A DNA stretch of 64,000 nt, taken from NCBI GenBank assembly GCA_916613615.1, contig OU744733.1, positions 32,341,939 to 32,405,938 of the forward strand, read 5' to 3'. The notes beneath the pieces are model-generated. The model worked only from the letters and a program-made list of their open reading frames with translations. It was not told the origin of the DNA and made no database searches. The DNA is from Steromphala cineraria (Eukaryota > Mollusca > Gastropoda > Trochida > Trochidae). Of the stretch, positions 1-10,900 are shown piece after piece (the first letter of the stretch is position 1; each line of letters begins with the position of its first letter). The position numbers were made by a program, and so were the translations under genes.

Positions 1-148
1 CATCTTAAATACGCAAATTTCTTGCAGTTTGTGAACCCAAAAAGTCATAAGGAATGTATTCAAGATTCTATTCCTGATTACCACAGTTAAAGGTGACCAT
101 CTAAACCTCAACGATTAGGAGAATGGAGCATTAAAAGCAGACACCTAC

Positions 149-174
149 CTCTGTTGACCTGTTCCGTCCACCAT
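149..174 (-). CDS. candidate first coding exon of a gene running off the left edge
   Basis: On the minus strand an ATG at 174-172 in a good context (tcaaaATGG) opens a 26-nt reading frame, MVDGTGQQ plus two bases of the next codon. It ends at a strong donor (CAGAG|GTAGGTG, GT at 148-147). No further exon can be seen because the gene would continue to the left of base 1. The shape matches the other short first exons in this window, but 26 nt is too little to identify a product and it may be chance. Confidence 0.3.
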
Positions 175-955
175 TTTGATTAGTCCACTCCATACCAGGT
201 ACACGACAGTGAAGTTTATCTTGATAAAGAATTATCTAAACGTATTAAAAAGAACATTAAAATAGCTACGTCCGACTAGAAGAAATGAAATAATTTAACT
301 TAAATAGAAACACTCATTTTTCGGTAAAAGTTTCCCTTAAATGTCCTCAAACACCATTAACGCTATATTTTTATTTTTTTTACAATACTTTATTATTGAG
401 ATTCGGACTTTAAATTATTTGCCCGTATGAACTTTGATAAAGGCAAGGTATTTTAATCCTATTTTCATTATCTTCCAAAATGGCCAAAGGCCTTACAGCT
501 GAAATTGCTTACATGCCGCAACCAATGGGCCTTACACTGATTTGGTGACCCTATGACTTGAGTGACAGTAAATGCTTTCATTTTTTGGATATTGTTTGCG
601 GTTGAAAATTTCAATTGGTATTATAATTTGGAAAGCATAATGGGTTACAGCTACAAGGCTCTATCTTTGTACAAGAATTTGAGAGAATCAATAACAATCC
701 GATGACAAACCAAGTCAAATTCTTCCAAATGTAATTAAACCGTGCTAACAGTGCCACCAAGTACATTGGATATTATATATCTGAGAATTCGCAATAGAAA
801 TGAGATTCCGAAATAAAACCTGGGCAATGCCTAAAGTTCTGCCCGTACCTCCACTGCACGACGTCCTTGTTCATAGTTGGTTAGTTAAGTCGCCTATCAA
901 TCTCGTAGCTTCAAGATCTTTAAGATTCCATTCTACCTCAAATCCCGTATAGAAT

Positions 956-1554
956 CATTCTCTCCCCACAGAGGCAACTCGGTCATACCTGAATTAGCCT
1001 CTGTTCTATTACGGCTAACATACGGGATAGAAAGGAAGAAATCTGATTGGAGGCAATCGAAGTTAGTTGTGCAATCAGCGACGCCGTTTCAAAAGTGGTC
1101 ATTCGCAAAAGTTCGGCTATTCCCGTGTGGATCTGCATCAAAGGGAGATAACTCTTTCTTCTACAAAACAATCGCTTTTTACCTTCTCATTGGTTTTTAT
1201 TATTAAAATAAAATTAATCATAAAACGAAGAACAATTTACACAATTATAAAACAATGTTTCTAATGAAAAACCCTATACATATCTGATTTTGAAATAGTT
1301 TCCCTCTCTGAGACTCACACTGTTAATGATAAAGAAACCTAAAGACATGATTCTTTTAAAAGTCACTGAGCGACCGTTGAGTATTCCCGAAGGCGTGGAC
1401 ATCCAAAAGGTGTTTTCATTGGCTGCAAATAAGGGAGATATCTCAAGTTACAACTTTTTGCCGCTAGGGCGATCTGCCGGAACACCAGGATTTTGGCGTA
1501 ATGGAACAGAGGCTAACTGGGGTATGACTGAGTTGCCTCTGTGGGGAGAGAATG
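956..1554. mobile_element. Mutator-like MITE, copy 1
   Basis: A 599-bp element whose ends are long inverted repeats of about 60 bp beginning CATTCTCTCCCCACAGAGGC. It is flanked by a 9-bp duplication with one mismatch (gtatagaat at 947-955, gtatagaac at 1555-1563). A 9-bp target duplication with long terminal repeats is characteristic of Mutator/MULE elements (established knowledge). The small open frames inside it are repeat sequence, not genes: there is no transposase. It lies downstream of the minus-strand Spot14-like gene. Confidence 0.8.
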
Positions 1555-1714
1555 GTATAGAACAAGAAAGCAGTAAGAATGTAGACTTCAGCGAGGTAAA
1601 TTGCAACAAACTATGAAGTATAGGTTGCACTCCCATGTCTTACAAGACTCGGGGACACTACTTAATATGCTTGCAATGAATGCCTTAAACGCTTCGACGA
1701 AATAGTTAGCGAAA

Positions 1715-1765
1715 TATTGTTTAGCGCCATTTGAGGAGCATTGCGGCCAATAGCGGCGAGACAAA
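1715..1765 (+). repeat. short dispersed repeat (GTGAGTGAGT family core), copy A
   Basis: The core (tttagcgccatttgag..gcattgcggccaatagcgg) is shared with 2213-2262, 35866-35927, 52081-52145 and 60131-60186. The last three carry a gtgagtgagt leader. It resembles a conserved short segment seen near many molluscan SINEs. Copies are diverged and no boundaries or target duplications were found. Confidence 0.55.
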
Positions 1766-1968
1766 ACATAACTCAAATTTAAAAGTTAACATTTATTAAC
1801 AGGTGTAAATAAAAAAATAGTGAAAATTGAAAATATCACGTCTGATCACATGTAGCAGGCTTCTCTGGATAAATTAATTGAACTTACTGCAAAAAGTTTT
1901 TTTTGCAACTGCCCGATTGAAGGGCAGTATTTTCCGGTTTATATTGCAAATCATTTTTATGAATGTTG

Positions 1969-2174
1969 CTACTGCCTGGTTATCAGAGAACTCTCATACT
2001 GCCTGCGTATAGTGTTGGCTAGCTCGGTCATACTCTTCAGCATGGTTGCCAGGTTTAAAATGTGCTGTCCAAGGGCGTTCTCAGTGTTAGACGGAATACC
2101 CATGACGTCATTTCCTGTTAAAAGCTCACTTCTCGTGTTCAGCAGGAGGCGATATATTGCTAGCATGTCAAGTT
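1969..2174 (-). CDS. Spot14/MID1IP1-like protein, exon 4 (terminal coding exon)
   Basis: Starts after a strong acceptor (tttttcag, AG at 2176-2175) in phase 1 and runs 68 codons to TAG at 1971-1969. It encodes ELDMLAIYRLL..., then NTENALGQHILNLATMLKSM and the C-terminal TELANTIRRQYESSLITRQ. The last 35 residues look like one long amphipathic helix, as at the C-terminus of THRSP/MID1IP1, where the equivalent segment mediates dimerisation in that family (established knowledge; similarity judged by eye). The first AA joins G from exon 3 to make the Glu codon, so the frame is uninterrupted. An AATAAA equivalent (tttatt on the plus strand) lies near 1790, giving a plausible short 3' UTR. Confidence 0.65.
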
Positions 2175-2212
2175 CTGAAAAACGAAAACAGTCATGTAAG
2201 AATCCTGTTTGA

Positions 2213-2262
2213 GTTATTGTTTAGCACCGCTTGGGCAGTATTGCATGCATTGGCGGCGAATC
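2213..2262 (+). repeat. short dispersed repeat (GTGAGTGAGT family core), copy B
   Basis: The segment gagttattgtttagcaccgc followed by ttgggcagtattgcatgcattggcgg aligns with copies at 1715, 35866, 52081 and 60131. It sits in intron 3 of the Spot14-like gene, just upstream of exon 4. Confidence 0.5.
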
Positions 2263-3312
2263 ATTAGAGATGCCTTTAATGCATACAAATGGAATGAGGA
2301 CTACCATTCTTACTGAAATTTTTGAATTTCTTAGCGAAAACTTTCTGATTAATTAGTAAAATTAACAAATTCCTAGGGCAAACTTTTGACATGTCTATTT
2401 CCAGTCCAGTTCTAGAACAAATATCTCAAACTCAAATGAGCCTGCCAAATTTGTGATAAGATTGGTTAAGTACATATTAAATTTATAGTTTGAGATTTAT
2501 TATTATATATCATAAATGTAATGGAAGTTGCATCACTATTGCAATTGGCATGTCTAACAATTGAGACCTTGGTGTAGGAGGGTGGTATTTATTGTTGCAC
2601 ATCAGCTCTACTGCATCTGCGGAGCTGCTACAATAACCTGATAGCTTTATAGGCCACTTTGCTTTATAAGCTTACAGTTACTCTTGGCTTTAAATAACAT
2701 GTATTGTTTTGGCTCTGTCCTATTGTACAAGAAGCAAAATATACTACGCCACAATAGTTGACTCAAATCCAATGATGCTATGAAATTGTAGGATTGGTGG
2801 GGATGGTAAAATTGATTTATGGCTTTCTCAGACCTCAACTTATTACAAAAGTGCCATGCATGTCATTAATGGGTCTTGATTAACACATCCATCATTAAAG
2901 TTAACTGACAAATGTTCAGGAGAAGTCCATGGACATTGTTGAAAAGGCGATATATTTACGTCATTAGGACCCCATTGGAACGAGGATAGTTTCTTTGTTG
3001 GGACACGAATAAAATGTTCATGCTTTCTTCAAATCATTGTTACTGCGTTTATTCCGAGACATGAAGAATTGAGCCACTAGTTCTTAGATATTAGCGATAG
3101 AAAATAGGACATTACACTTTCCACTAAACTTTTGTCTTGTAGAGGAAGATACCCATGTCATTTCTTCCAGGTACTGTAAATACTTGAGAAAGTAATTTCA
3201 TTGGCCAATTAAAAAAAGGTGAAACGAAGCTTTGGCCCAGACTACTCAAGGGTGTTGTAGGAGCTTCGTGGATAACATTACGCGCAGGCATAATACCTAG
3301 CACTATACAGAC

Positions 3313-3388
3313 CTTTAGCTTCGCCCGACTGTCTCACTAGCTGCATCAACTGATCATCCATGGACGGGCGAGACTGGTTGTCCATGTC
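3313..3388 (-). CDS. Spot14/MID1IP1-like protein, exon 3
   Basis: A 76-nt exon bounded by acceptor gttgacag (AG at 3390-3389) and donor CTAAAG|GTCTGT (GT at 3312-3311). It enters in phase 0 and leaves in phase 1, exactly what joins exons 2 and 4. It encodes DMDNQSRPSMDDQLMQLVRQ SGEAK, a polar stretch. In vertebrate MID1IP1 the segment after the TVMVPSLL-type motif is likewise a variable polar linker. The plus-strand open frame at 3360-3608 overlaps it and is a shadow. Confidence 0.6.
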
Positions 3389-3989
3389 CTGTCAACACGT
3401 ATGGAAAATAGAGGGAGTTTATTTCTGCATTGAAGGCTACATGGCCAAGAGTACAATAGTTGTTACATTATACATTAACATGGGAACATATTCATTAACA
3501 TCGGAACAAGTGGGCGAAGCATATAACTTGTACATATTCCTTTTTTATTGTAAATACATTGCTAGTGGTCTCAATACGCTTTCAGTTTTACATGACATCA
3601 ATTTATAAATGTATGTCGAGTCGGGTATTGAAAATAATAATCAGCTGCATTGTATAAGTTGTTTTCTGCTTTCTTGAAAAAAGGGACATACAAGGAGGAA
3701 ATGGAAATCATTGTTTGATGTACATTCACGTTGTAACGCTTCAGTTGTATTTTAAGATTATGGGCTAAACATCTAAACCAAGCAAGGGCTTATGCTAGAT
3801 CAAAATCAAAGGCTATCCTCAAAATTATTGTTGTGAAATTTATACAACTATCAAGATAATTGTACCATGTTTATCCATCATAAATAGATTAGTTTCCTCC
3901 AGTGTCAACTACTCAAGTCTCATTGTAACATACCCATTTTTTCAGACTGATGTTTGAAGACCAAATTTTCCTTTATTTACCAATAAGAC

Positions 3990-4589
3990 CATTCTCTCCC
4001 CACAGAGGCAACTCAGTCATACCCCAGTTAGCCTCTGTTCCATTACGCCAAAATCCTGGGGTTCCGGCAGATCGCCCTAGCGGCAAAAAGTTGTAACTTG
4101 AGATATCTCCCTTATTTGCAGCCAATGAAAACACCTTTTGGATGTCCACGATTTCGGGAATACTCAACGGTCGCTCAGTGACTTTCAAAAGAATCATGCC
4201 TTTAGGTTTCTTTTTCATTAACAGTGTGAGTCTCAGAGAGGGAAACTATTTCAAAATCAGATATGGATAGGGTTTTTCATTAGAAACATATTGTTTTATA
4301 ATTGTGTAAATTGTTCTTCGTTTTATGATATTTTTTTTTTAATAATTCACCAAATAAAAACCAATGAGAAGGTAAAAAGCGATTGTTTTGTAGAAGGAAG
4401 AGTTATCTCCCTTTGGTGAGGATCCACACGGAAATAGCCGAACTTTTGCGAATGACCACTTTTGAAACGGCGTCGCTGATTGCACAACTAACTTCGATTG
4501 CCTCCAATCAGATTTCTATCTTTCTATTCCGTATGTTAGCCGTAATAGAACAGAGGCTAATTCAGGTATGACTCTGTGAGGAGAGAATG
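3990..4589. mobile_element. Mutator-like MITE, copy 2 (inverted relative to copy 1)
   Basis: A 600-bp copy of the element at 956-1554, in the opposite orientation. It is flanked by a perfect 9-bp target duplication, caataagac, at 3981-3989 and 4590-4598. Both terminal repeats are intact and start CATTCTCTCCCCACAGAGGC. The perfect duplication suggests a fairly recent insertion. It lies in intron 2 of the Spot14-like gene (between exons at 4853 and 3388). Confidence 0.85.
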
Positions 4590-4852
4590 CAATAAGACTA
4601 CTACAACTAAAAACAAAGAATGTTCAGAACCAATACACTAAGACAATGGCAAGAGTTTAATGAATATGCATGGCAGGTCAGTCTTGTATAAAAAATTATG
4701 TCACAAATATTCGACATCTTGTTTGACAAAACATTCGCATACATGTCTGCTTAACCGGCCGAGTTTTTTTCGGGGAAATCCCTAGAGGGCAAATGTTCTA
4801 TGACTTCACACTCTTTTTGTTGATTTCATATCTCAGGATGTCAAACACGCAC

Positions 4853-4909
4853 CTGCAGCTTGACCGGGAACAGGACAGTCTGGTTCAGAATCTCAACGCT
4901 CTTCAGGAA
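4853..4909 (-). CDS. Spot14/MID1IP1-like protein, exon 2
   Basis: A 57-nt (19-codon) phase 0-0 exon with acceptor ttttcag (AG at 4911-4910) and donor CTGCAG|GTGCGTG (GT at 4852-4851). The other two frames contain stops. It encodes FLKSVEILNQTVLFPVKLQ. This resembles the conserved N-terminal motif of MID1IP1/THRSP (FIGAVNNMDQTVMVPSLL in vertebrates, from memory of the family), which is the main basis for the family call. The open frame on the plus strand over this stretch is a shadow. Confidence 0.65.
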
Positions 4910-5784
4910 CTGAAAATATTAATATTCATAGGCATTAAATGCGAACCGCTAGATTTCAATGATAAAATAACGATGCCCTTCAATTTGTTAGCGAATTGAA
5001 TACACATTTTAGTAGAGTCAGTTGCGAGGTGAAGTCGCTACAGAAATTGAAAATGATCACTTAAAAAGGTATACACAATAGATAATATCCCTATTAGTAT
5101 ACACTAGTTCATTATATAGGGGATGGATATTGTTATTTTAAATTCGTGATGTTTTACATGTACCGAACACAATGAATGTCGTTTATCTCAAGTACTGTTG
5201 CCGATATTAAGCTATCGAGTCGAGTGGAAATGGTACACATCTCAGTTGAGCAAGTTAATATTTGAAACGTATTTAAAGCAGGTGGATAACATGGTTAACA
5301 CAACCAGTACATGCATGGATACTAGGATGTTGTTCGAACTCCATTTAAAACTTAGTTCTTCATTTGGATACAATAGTTTTTTTTATAATTTTAATAACAT
5401 TGCATTTTCGTAAGGTGCAAATCCAAATCCTCATACATTACAGCATGCTCACGACGCTACCAATATCCATAATGAAGACAAGGCATGTGAAAACCAAATC
5501 ATACCACGCACGTCAAGAGTAGTATGGTTCAAAATCCAACGTGTTTGACCAAAACAGAAATAACGTCACATAGAAAAGGTTTCCCAATCATACATTTTTT
5601 TAAATTCTTATCAACGCTACGCATACCTATATAATTGGCCACAATTTGTAGAAGTTGACGTGGTAACAGGATCATTTAATGTATTTTACGGGCGCATTAC
5701 ACATCTTTCGTAACCGTAGTGTCATTTATCGATCTGGAGTAACTAAATCGATAAGTTGTGACTGAAATGATCTTAACTAAACCC

Positions 5785-5868
5785 TATTCTCTCCTTGCAG
5801 CGCCAGCGGTAACTCAAGTCATATTCATCCAATGAGGACTCGTAAGTTAACCATGTGGGGAGAGAATG
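5785..5868. mobile_element. short internal-deletion derivative of the Mutator-like MITE
   Basis: An 84-bp remnant made of little more than the two termini (tattctctccttgcagcg ... catgtggggagagaatg). The flanks actaaaccc and tctaaacgt share the central six bases, compatible with a decayed 9-bp target duplication. It lies in intron 1 of the Spot14-like gene. Confidence 0.5.
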
Positions 5869-6536
5869 TCTAAACGTACACACCATTCCCTTAGCTTCGT
5901 TTCGAAGTGTGCGAGTCGTTAATAAGCCTTAATTTTTAAATGTCTTGCTTGAAATTTGCTACATTAAGAGTACATATAACCGCTAGTGTTATGGTGTTTA
6001 ATTCGACAGTTTTCTCAAATTTCTATAAAACAAAAAGTATATGACGGTTAATAAAGTAATAAGACTGCCGTATTCGTATATTAGCGACGTTGAGGATTCA
6101 ATATTTTGAGCCCATTTAATAAACGTTATGAAGTACCTCTCAAGATCAGAATGTTCGATATAAAACCACAAATTGTTAAATGACAGCCACATTTGGAAAT
6201 CGGTTTCACAATACCAATGCACAATTGTTACTTTGCAATATTGTTTCATGTAAATTCAATCTAAATAGATCAACAGGTTAATATAAATGTTTATTAAACG
6301 TAACACATAATGGTAGCATAGTGCAGTCAAAGGGACGTAACTCTGTTGGTACTATCGCTACCTCAGTCTTCAGTGACCCTAAAACAGTGACATCAAGTTA
6401 CGGTCTTTTACGCTATTTCCGTACTATTTTTAGCTCAAGCGGTGACGGATATTTGAAGTATGGTAAAAATGCCATGTGATCTTTCATTTCCCGCCTTTCC
6501 ACAGCTTCTAGCGGATGAAAACGGAGTTTGACAAAA

Positions 6537-6540
6537 ATGA
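6537..6540 (+). CDS. proposed 5' coding exon (start codon) of the two-ORF gene
   Basis: An ATG in context acaaaaATGA is followed immediately by a perfect donor (A|GTAAGT, GT at 6541-6542). Spliced to the acceptor at 7597 it gives the codons M-N-T-A-T-G-H-F-P and continues in the frame of ORF1. That supplies the ATG that ORF1 otherwise lacks. The alternative ATG at 6515 would run into a stop after splicing. The splice is inferred from phase and consensus only. Confidence 0.45.
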
Positions 6541-7597
6541 GTAAGTAAAATTCCAATTGAAATCTAAAGAGGTCACGATTGATGCAACACAATTTTAGAC
6601 GATAGATGTATCAGAAAAGCACCAAAATAGCAAAAGTACATGAAAATAGCTGTTTTCAAGTGAAAAAAGTATTTTGAAGTGAGGTACTATCCAATTGTCA
6701 AAGGGAGGTAACTCTCATAGTGAGACTGGTCTCTGAGGAAAGTTACTTCCGGTTTATGATTCAAACTGAGAAAAGGCATTAGAAATATAATAATTCTTTC
6801 AACTTCAGCTGTTAAGTGATGATTTTTCTACATATTTATAAGCTGTAGAAGATCATTTAATGGAAAATTGACTTTTTAAATTTTTTTTAACATTAATAAT
6901 TTTGTTATAGCTGTACAATAATTCTGAGAGAATTAATACACTTTTTATTAATTAAATTTATTTATGAATTACACTTTATTGCTTATTAACTTAATATAAA
7001 AATATTATTATTCATGAAATCATTTTTAAATCGGATGAATTGTTTTAATAATATTTTTAGTATTTATATTTCAGAATGAATTAATATTTATTTCATTAAT
7101 TATTTATTCTAAATGTTAATCTTTATTTTTCAAATGGTTTTTATTTTAAATTGTAAAATCTGCCAATTTCTGGGTGCTAGTAAAGTAGAATATATTATGT
7201 CTTTGTGATTTAATAGAACACTATTTATTATGTTTGATTTATTTTGTATATTTCCAAAAACAATCTTATGATATATTATCATTATATTTACCTTATTTCC
7301 TTTAAATTTGTGATATTAATTATAAATATTCCTTATTGTCACATAATCCTTATTCCATATTTGTCACCTTGTATATATTATTATCAATATTAAACACTAA
7401 TCATATCCTGCTGAATAACCAGATTTGGTCCCTTAACCATCCAAGATAACATTGATTAACATATTAACATAATATATTGTTTGACATCTTAGGATTCTAT
7501 ATTATTATGATAGCATCAATGTGTAAATATAAGTTATAAAAATGTGTTTCCTTAAATAAGTAGACTTACTAATTAAAATGATTTCACATCTTTTCAG

Positions 7598-7983
7598 ATA
7601 CTGCAACAGGTCATTTTCCATTGCCCATTGAACTATTCAGATACCAAATAGGTAATTATCATGAATCTTGTTTGAATGAGTTTACGCTGCTATGCACTTC
7701 CTCAGTTGTAAATAATTGCACCTCTCTGCCTGCCACATGCCAACTTTGGGAAACCTCTGTTGCCTGCCTGCTTAGTTTAAAGCAACATCCAGACATCCAG
7801 ATTGTAATTCTTGTGATCGCCCAGGAATTGAGAAAGACAATTGTTCATGATAAGAACTTTATCTTTAAGATGATAGACAACGTCATACATCCTGTCTTGG
7901 GTGGAGATCCCTGGCGAAACCTACCTCAGGTCACTGACTATGCAGCTCTGTATATGGACTATCTGTATGAAAATTTGGACTAA
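7598..7983 (+). CDS. ORF1 of the two-ORF gene, uncharacterised ~129-residue protein
   Basis: The frame opens after an acceptor (cacatcttttcag, AG at 7596-7597). With the proposed exon at 6537 it starts MNTATGHFPLPIELFRYQIG and ends DYAALYMDYLYENLD before TAA at 7981-7983. The protein has no signal peptide or membrane segment. It looks like a compact helical domain with conserved-looking CTSLPATCQLWETSVACLLS and WRNLPQVTDYAALYMDYLYE segments. ORF2 begins only two bases after the stop and in a different frame, so the two are not one protein by simple readthrough. I recognise the ORF1/ORF2 pair only as a type of uncharacterised, often multicopy, family in molluscs and corals. No function can be assigned. 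The gene lies antisense inside intron 1 of the Spot14-like gene. Confidence 0.7.
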
Positions 7984-7985
7984 AG

Positions 7986-10900
7986 ATGGAAGAATTAGGC
8001 ATCAGTAGAGATAATCTTTTTAGCAATGACTTGCCCACCATAGCTGAGAAATATTGTACATGTGAATTAATCATAAACCTTCATGACAGTGCTAAATTAC
8101 TGTTTCCTGATGACAGTCTAAATACCTTATGCAGATGGTTGGGCCAACTCTTTAGTTTTCCATATCAAACTATAAACCAGAATGGAATCAAAGCCAAACT
8201 GAACAGACTTAAAAAACTATTGTCAGCTAAGAGAGGTGATCATAAAAAGAAAGCTTTAAATGAAAGGTTTAGCATTCCAACTAATACTGTCACCACCTTA
8301 CCTTCCAAATTTGAGAGCTCAGTTTCACAAGTCTTAGCTTCTGAACTAGTACAAGAAAAGGAAAAATTAAAAACAATAACTAGAAAGTCAGAGGACCAAA
8401 AAGAAAAGCAATCCTGTATGGTTGAAGAAAAGAAAATTTTGAAAAGAAAAATAGCAAGATCTACAGATCAAGCCCAGTATAAAGATCAGACAATCAAAAA
8501 GATGAAGATGGAAATACACTCTCTTGAGAAAACTATCAAATCACAAAAACGAAAACTGGAAAATCAAGAAAGACGTCTTAAGAACATGAAACACAATATG
8601 AAAAGAAGTAGACAGACATTGAGCAACAAGTGGAAAACATGTCAAGACGAACTGAAGGATGCTAAATATCAGCTGAATTATCTCTCAACAAAATGTGAAC
8701 AATTTGTAGATCTGGTGGAGGAGTGTACAACAGAAAACAAAGAGGCAATTTCTGAAAAAAAATCGGATGAGATTTTGATGAAATCTCTCAAGTCAGAAAA
8801 TGAGTACTTAAAATTGCTCATTGAAGATGTGTCTGTGTTGGAAACTTTTGATGACAGAAAAAATTCCTTCAATGAGGACATAGTGGAGTGTGTTATGAAT
8901 GTCACAGACTGTAATGTTGCAGCAAATAAGGTGGCAGATGTTATTGCACATGTCTGCAAGCTCTGTAATAAAAAACCAACCAAACTTCCATCAGAATGGA
9001 CAGTGAATCGAATTAACCTTATGAAGGGGAGTGTTGCACAGAGACAACTAGAGGACCTATCAACCAAAGAAAACTTAACTCTCTATACAGATGAGACTAG
9101 TAAATTTGGCAAGAGTTTTGAAGTCTACACAGTAACCGACAAAGATCAAAATTCCTATCTGCTTGGACTAAGGGAAATGGCCAACAAGGCATCTCATACT
9201 GTTTTAGACACTTTGAAAGATATCATTTCTGACATAGATGGATCTTCTATTCAAACAAATGCTGGCCAAAAGATACTATCAAACATCAAGAATACCATGA
9301 GTGACAGAGCCACAACAGAGAAGAAATTCCATGAGCTACTTGAAGATTACAGACTCACAGTTTTACCAGATGTTCTTGCCAATTGGGAAAGTCTCAGCCT
9401 GGATGAAAGGAAAGCCTGTTCTAATATGAACAATTTTTTTTGCGGTCTTCATCTCCTAGTTGGTTGTGCCGACATATGTGCAACAGCAATCTCAAAGTAT
9501 GAGAACCTGAAAGCATCAGAAGAAACTTCTTCAGAGACCTCGCAAGATAACGCATCTACGAGTACCGAAGAGCCAGTGAAGAAAAGAAATGAGAGCGGTA
9601 CTTTGAGGCTCACTAGATGTTGTAGCAAAGCCCTGGCCAGAGGGGCAGATGAGAAAAGTGGAGTGTATGGAGATTGGAAACTTCACACTGAAAGCATTGA
9701 CTCTAAACCTTTATTCCAGCCTTTCAGGCACAACAGATTCAACATCGTCTTCATGCTAGGAGGGGTTGTCTATTTCCATAGACAAAGAATTCAGAATTTC
9801 TTAGAGAATGTACATGGTGTCACAAATCTCCTGTTGGAACAGATTTGTGTAGACATCAAAGTGGATATGTATGTTTCTGGTTGCCGTGCCTTCGGTCTCA
9901 TTTCAAAACAAATAACTTCACCACTGTGGAGGATAATTGAATCTCAGAGTCACATTTTTGAAATGAACAAATGTTATCTAGATTTGACCTCATTTCTTGT
10001 CAGCATGAAGGATCCTGAAGTGGCCACAGCATTTCTATATGGGCAAAACACTCCCTTTGGCACTGCTGTTGAAGACCCTGTTCATGAGGAACTTACAAAA
10101 GCAAGTAATTTGGATAACTTGACCATAGAAGTTCTACAGGTTCTGTGTGAGAATATGCACACACTTCTTCAACGTCAAGTAGCGGACCAACTCCCTGGAG
10201 GAAAATATGCCCATTTTTCTGAAGAATTGAAGATGGAAACATTTTCTAGCATGAAACATAACAAGCTGCCGGAATTTTTCTTCGGACAACTTGACTTCCT
10301 CATGAGTTACAGGCCCAATGCTTCATTGCTGTGCAACGAATCATTTTTAATGTTTTCCCACAATAAATCTGGTACATGGTTGAAGTCACTGCCAGATGAT
10401 GAAAAAAAGAAGATGATAGACATGGCAAGAAAACAAAGCAAAGAGATGAAGTCAAAATTCAATGAGAGATTGGCACAGATACAAATACAACGCAAAGAAG
10501 CGCTGAGGAAGAAAGAAGAAGCAATTGCCCAGAAGCGAGAAAGAAAATTGAAAGGGAAAGAAGATCTCACTAACCTTATTTCCTATTATGGGCTGTGGCA
10601 ATCGGACACTGAAGTCACTCTTAAACTGCAGGAAATAAGGACGAAGACAGAGAAAAAAAAGGCAATTCAAGCTCAACTTAATTTCAGAAAAAAAGTTCTT
10701 TTGCAGAAATCATCTCAACAAGGCCTTTTTGCATTTAGTGGAAGAGATGATAAAGGTAAAAGCAGACAGTTTCCTGTTGAGAAATTAGAACAGAACTTGA
10801 GACAACTCATAAATGAGGCATTCACTCGCCCAGAACAAGTCGAGAGAAATGTTCCTGATCAGCCTCTACTTGTTGGAAAAACTATCAGTCACAAATTCTC

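Noticed and set aside
4793..4999. Plus-strand open frame of 68 codons
   Set aside because: It overlaps exon 2 of the minus-strand Spot14-like gene, which has matching splice sites and phases; the plus frame is a shadow.
5998..6249. Minus-strand 83-codon frame with a hydrophobic C-terminus
   Set aside because: It could encode a one-pass membrane peptide, but there is no supporting splice, homology or composition evidence.
8678..10676. Several minus-strand open frames (8678-9067, 10307-10570, 10452-10676)
   Set aside because: They lie antisense to the intact 1020-codon ORF2 and have shadow-type composition.
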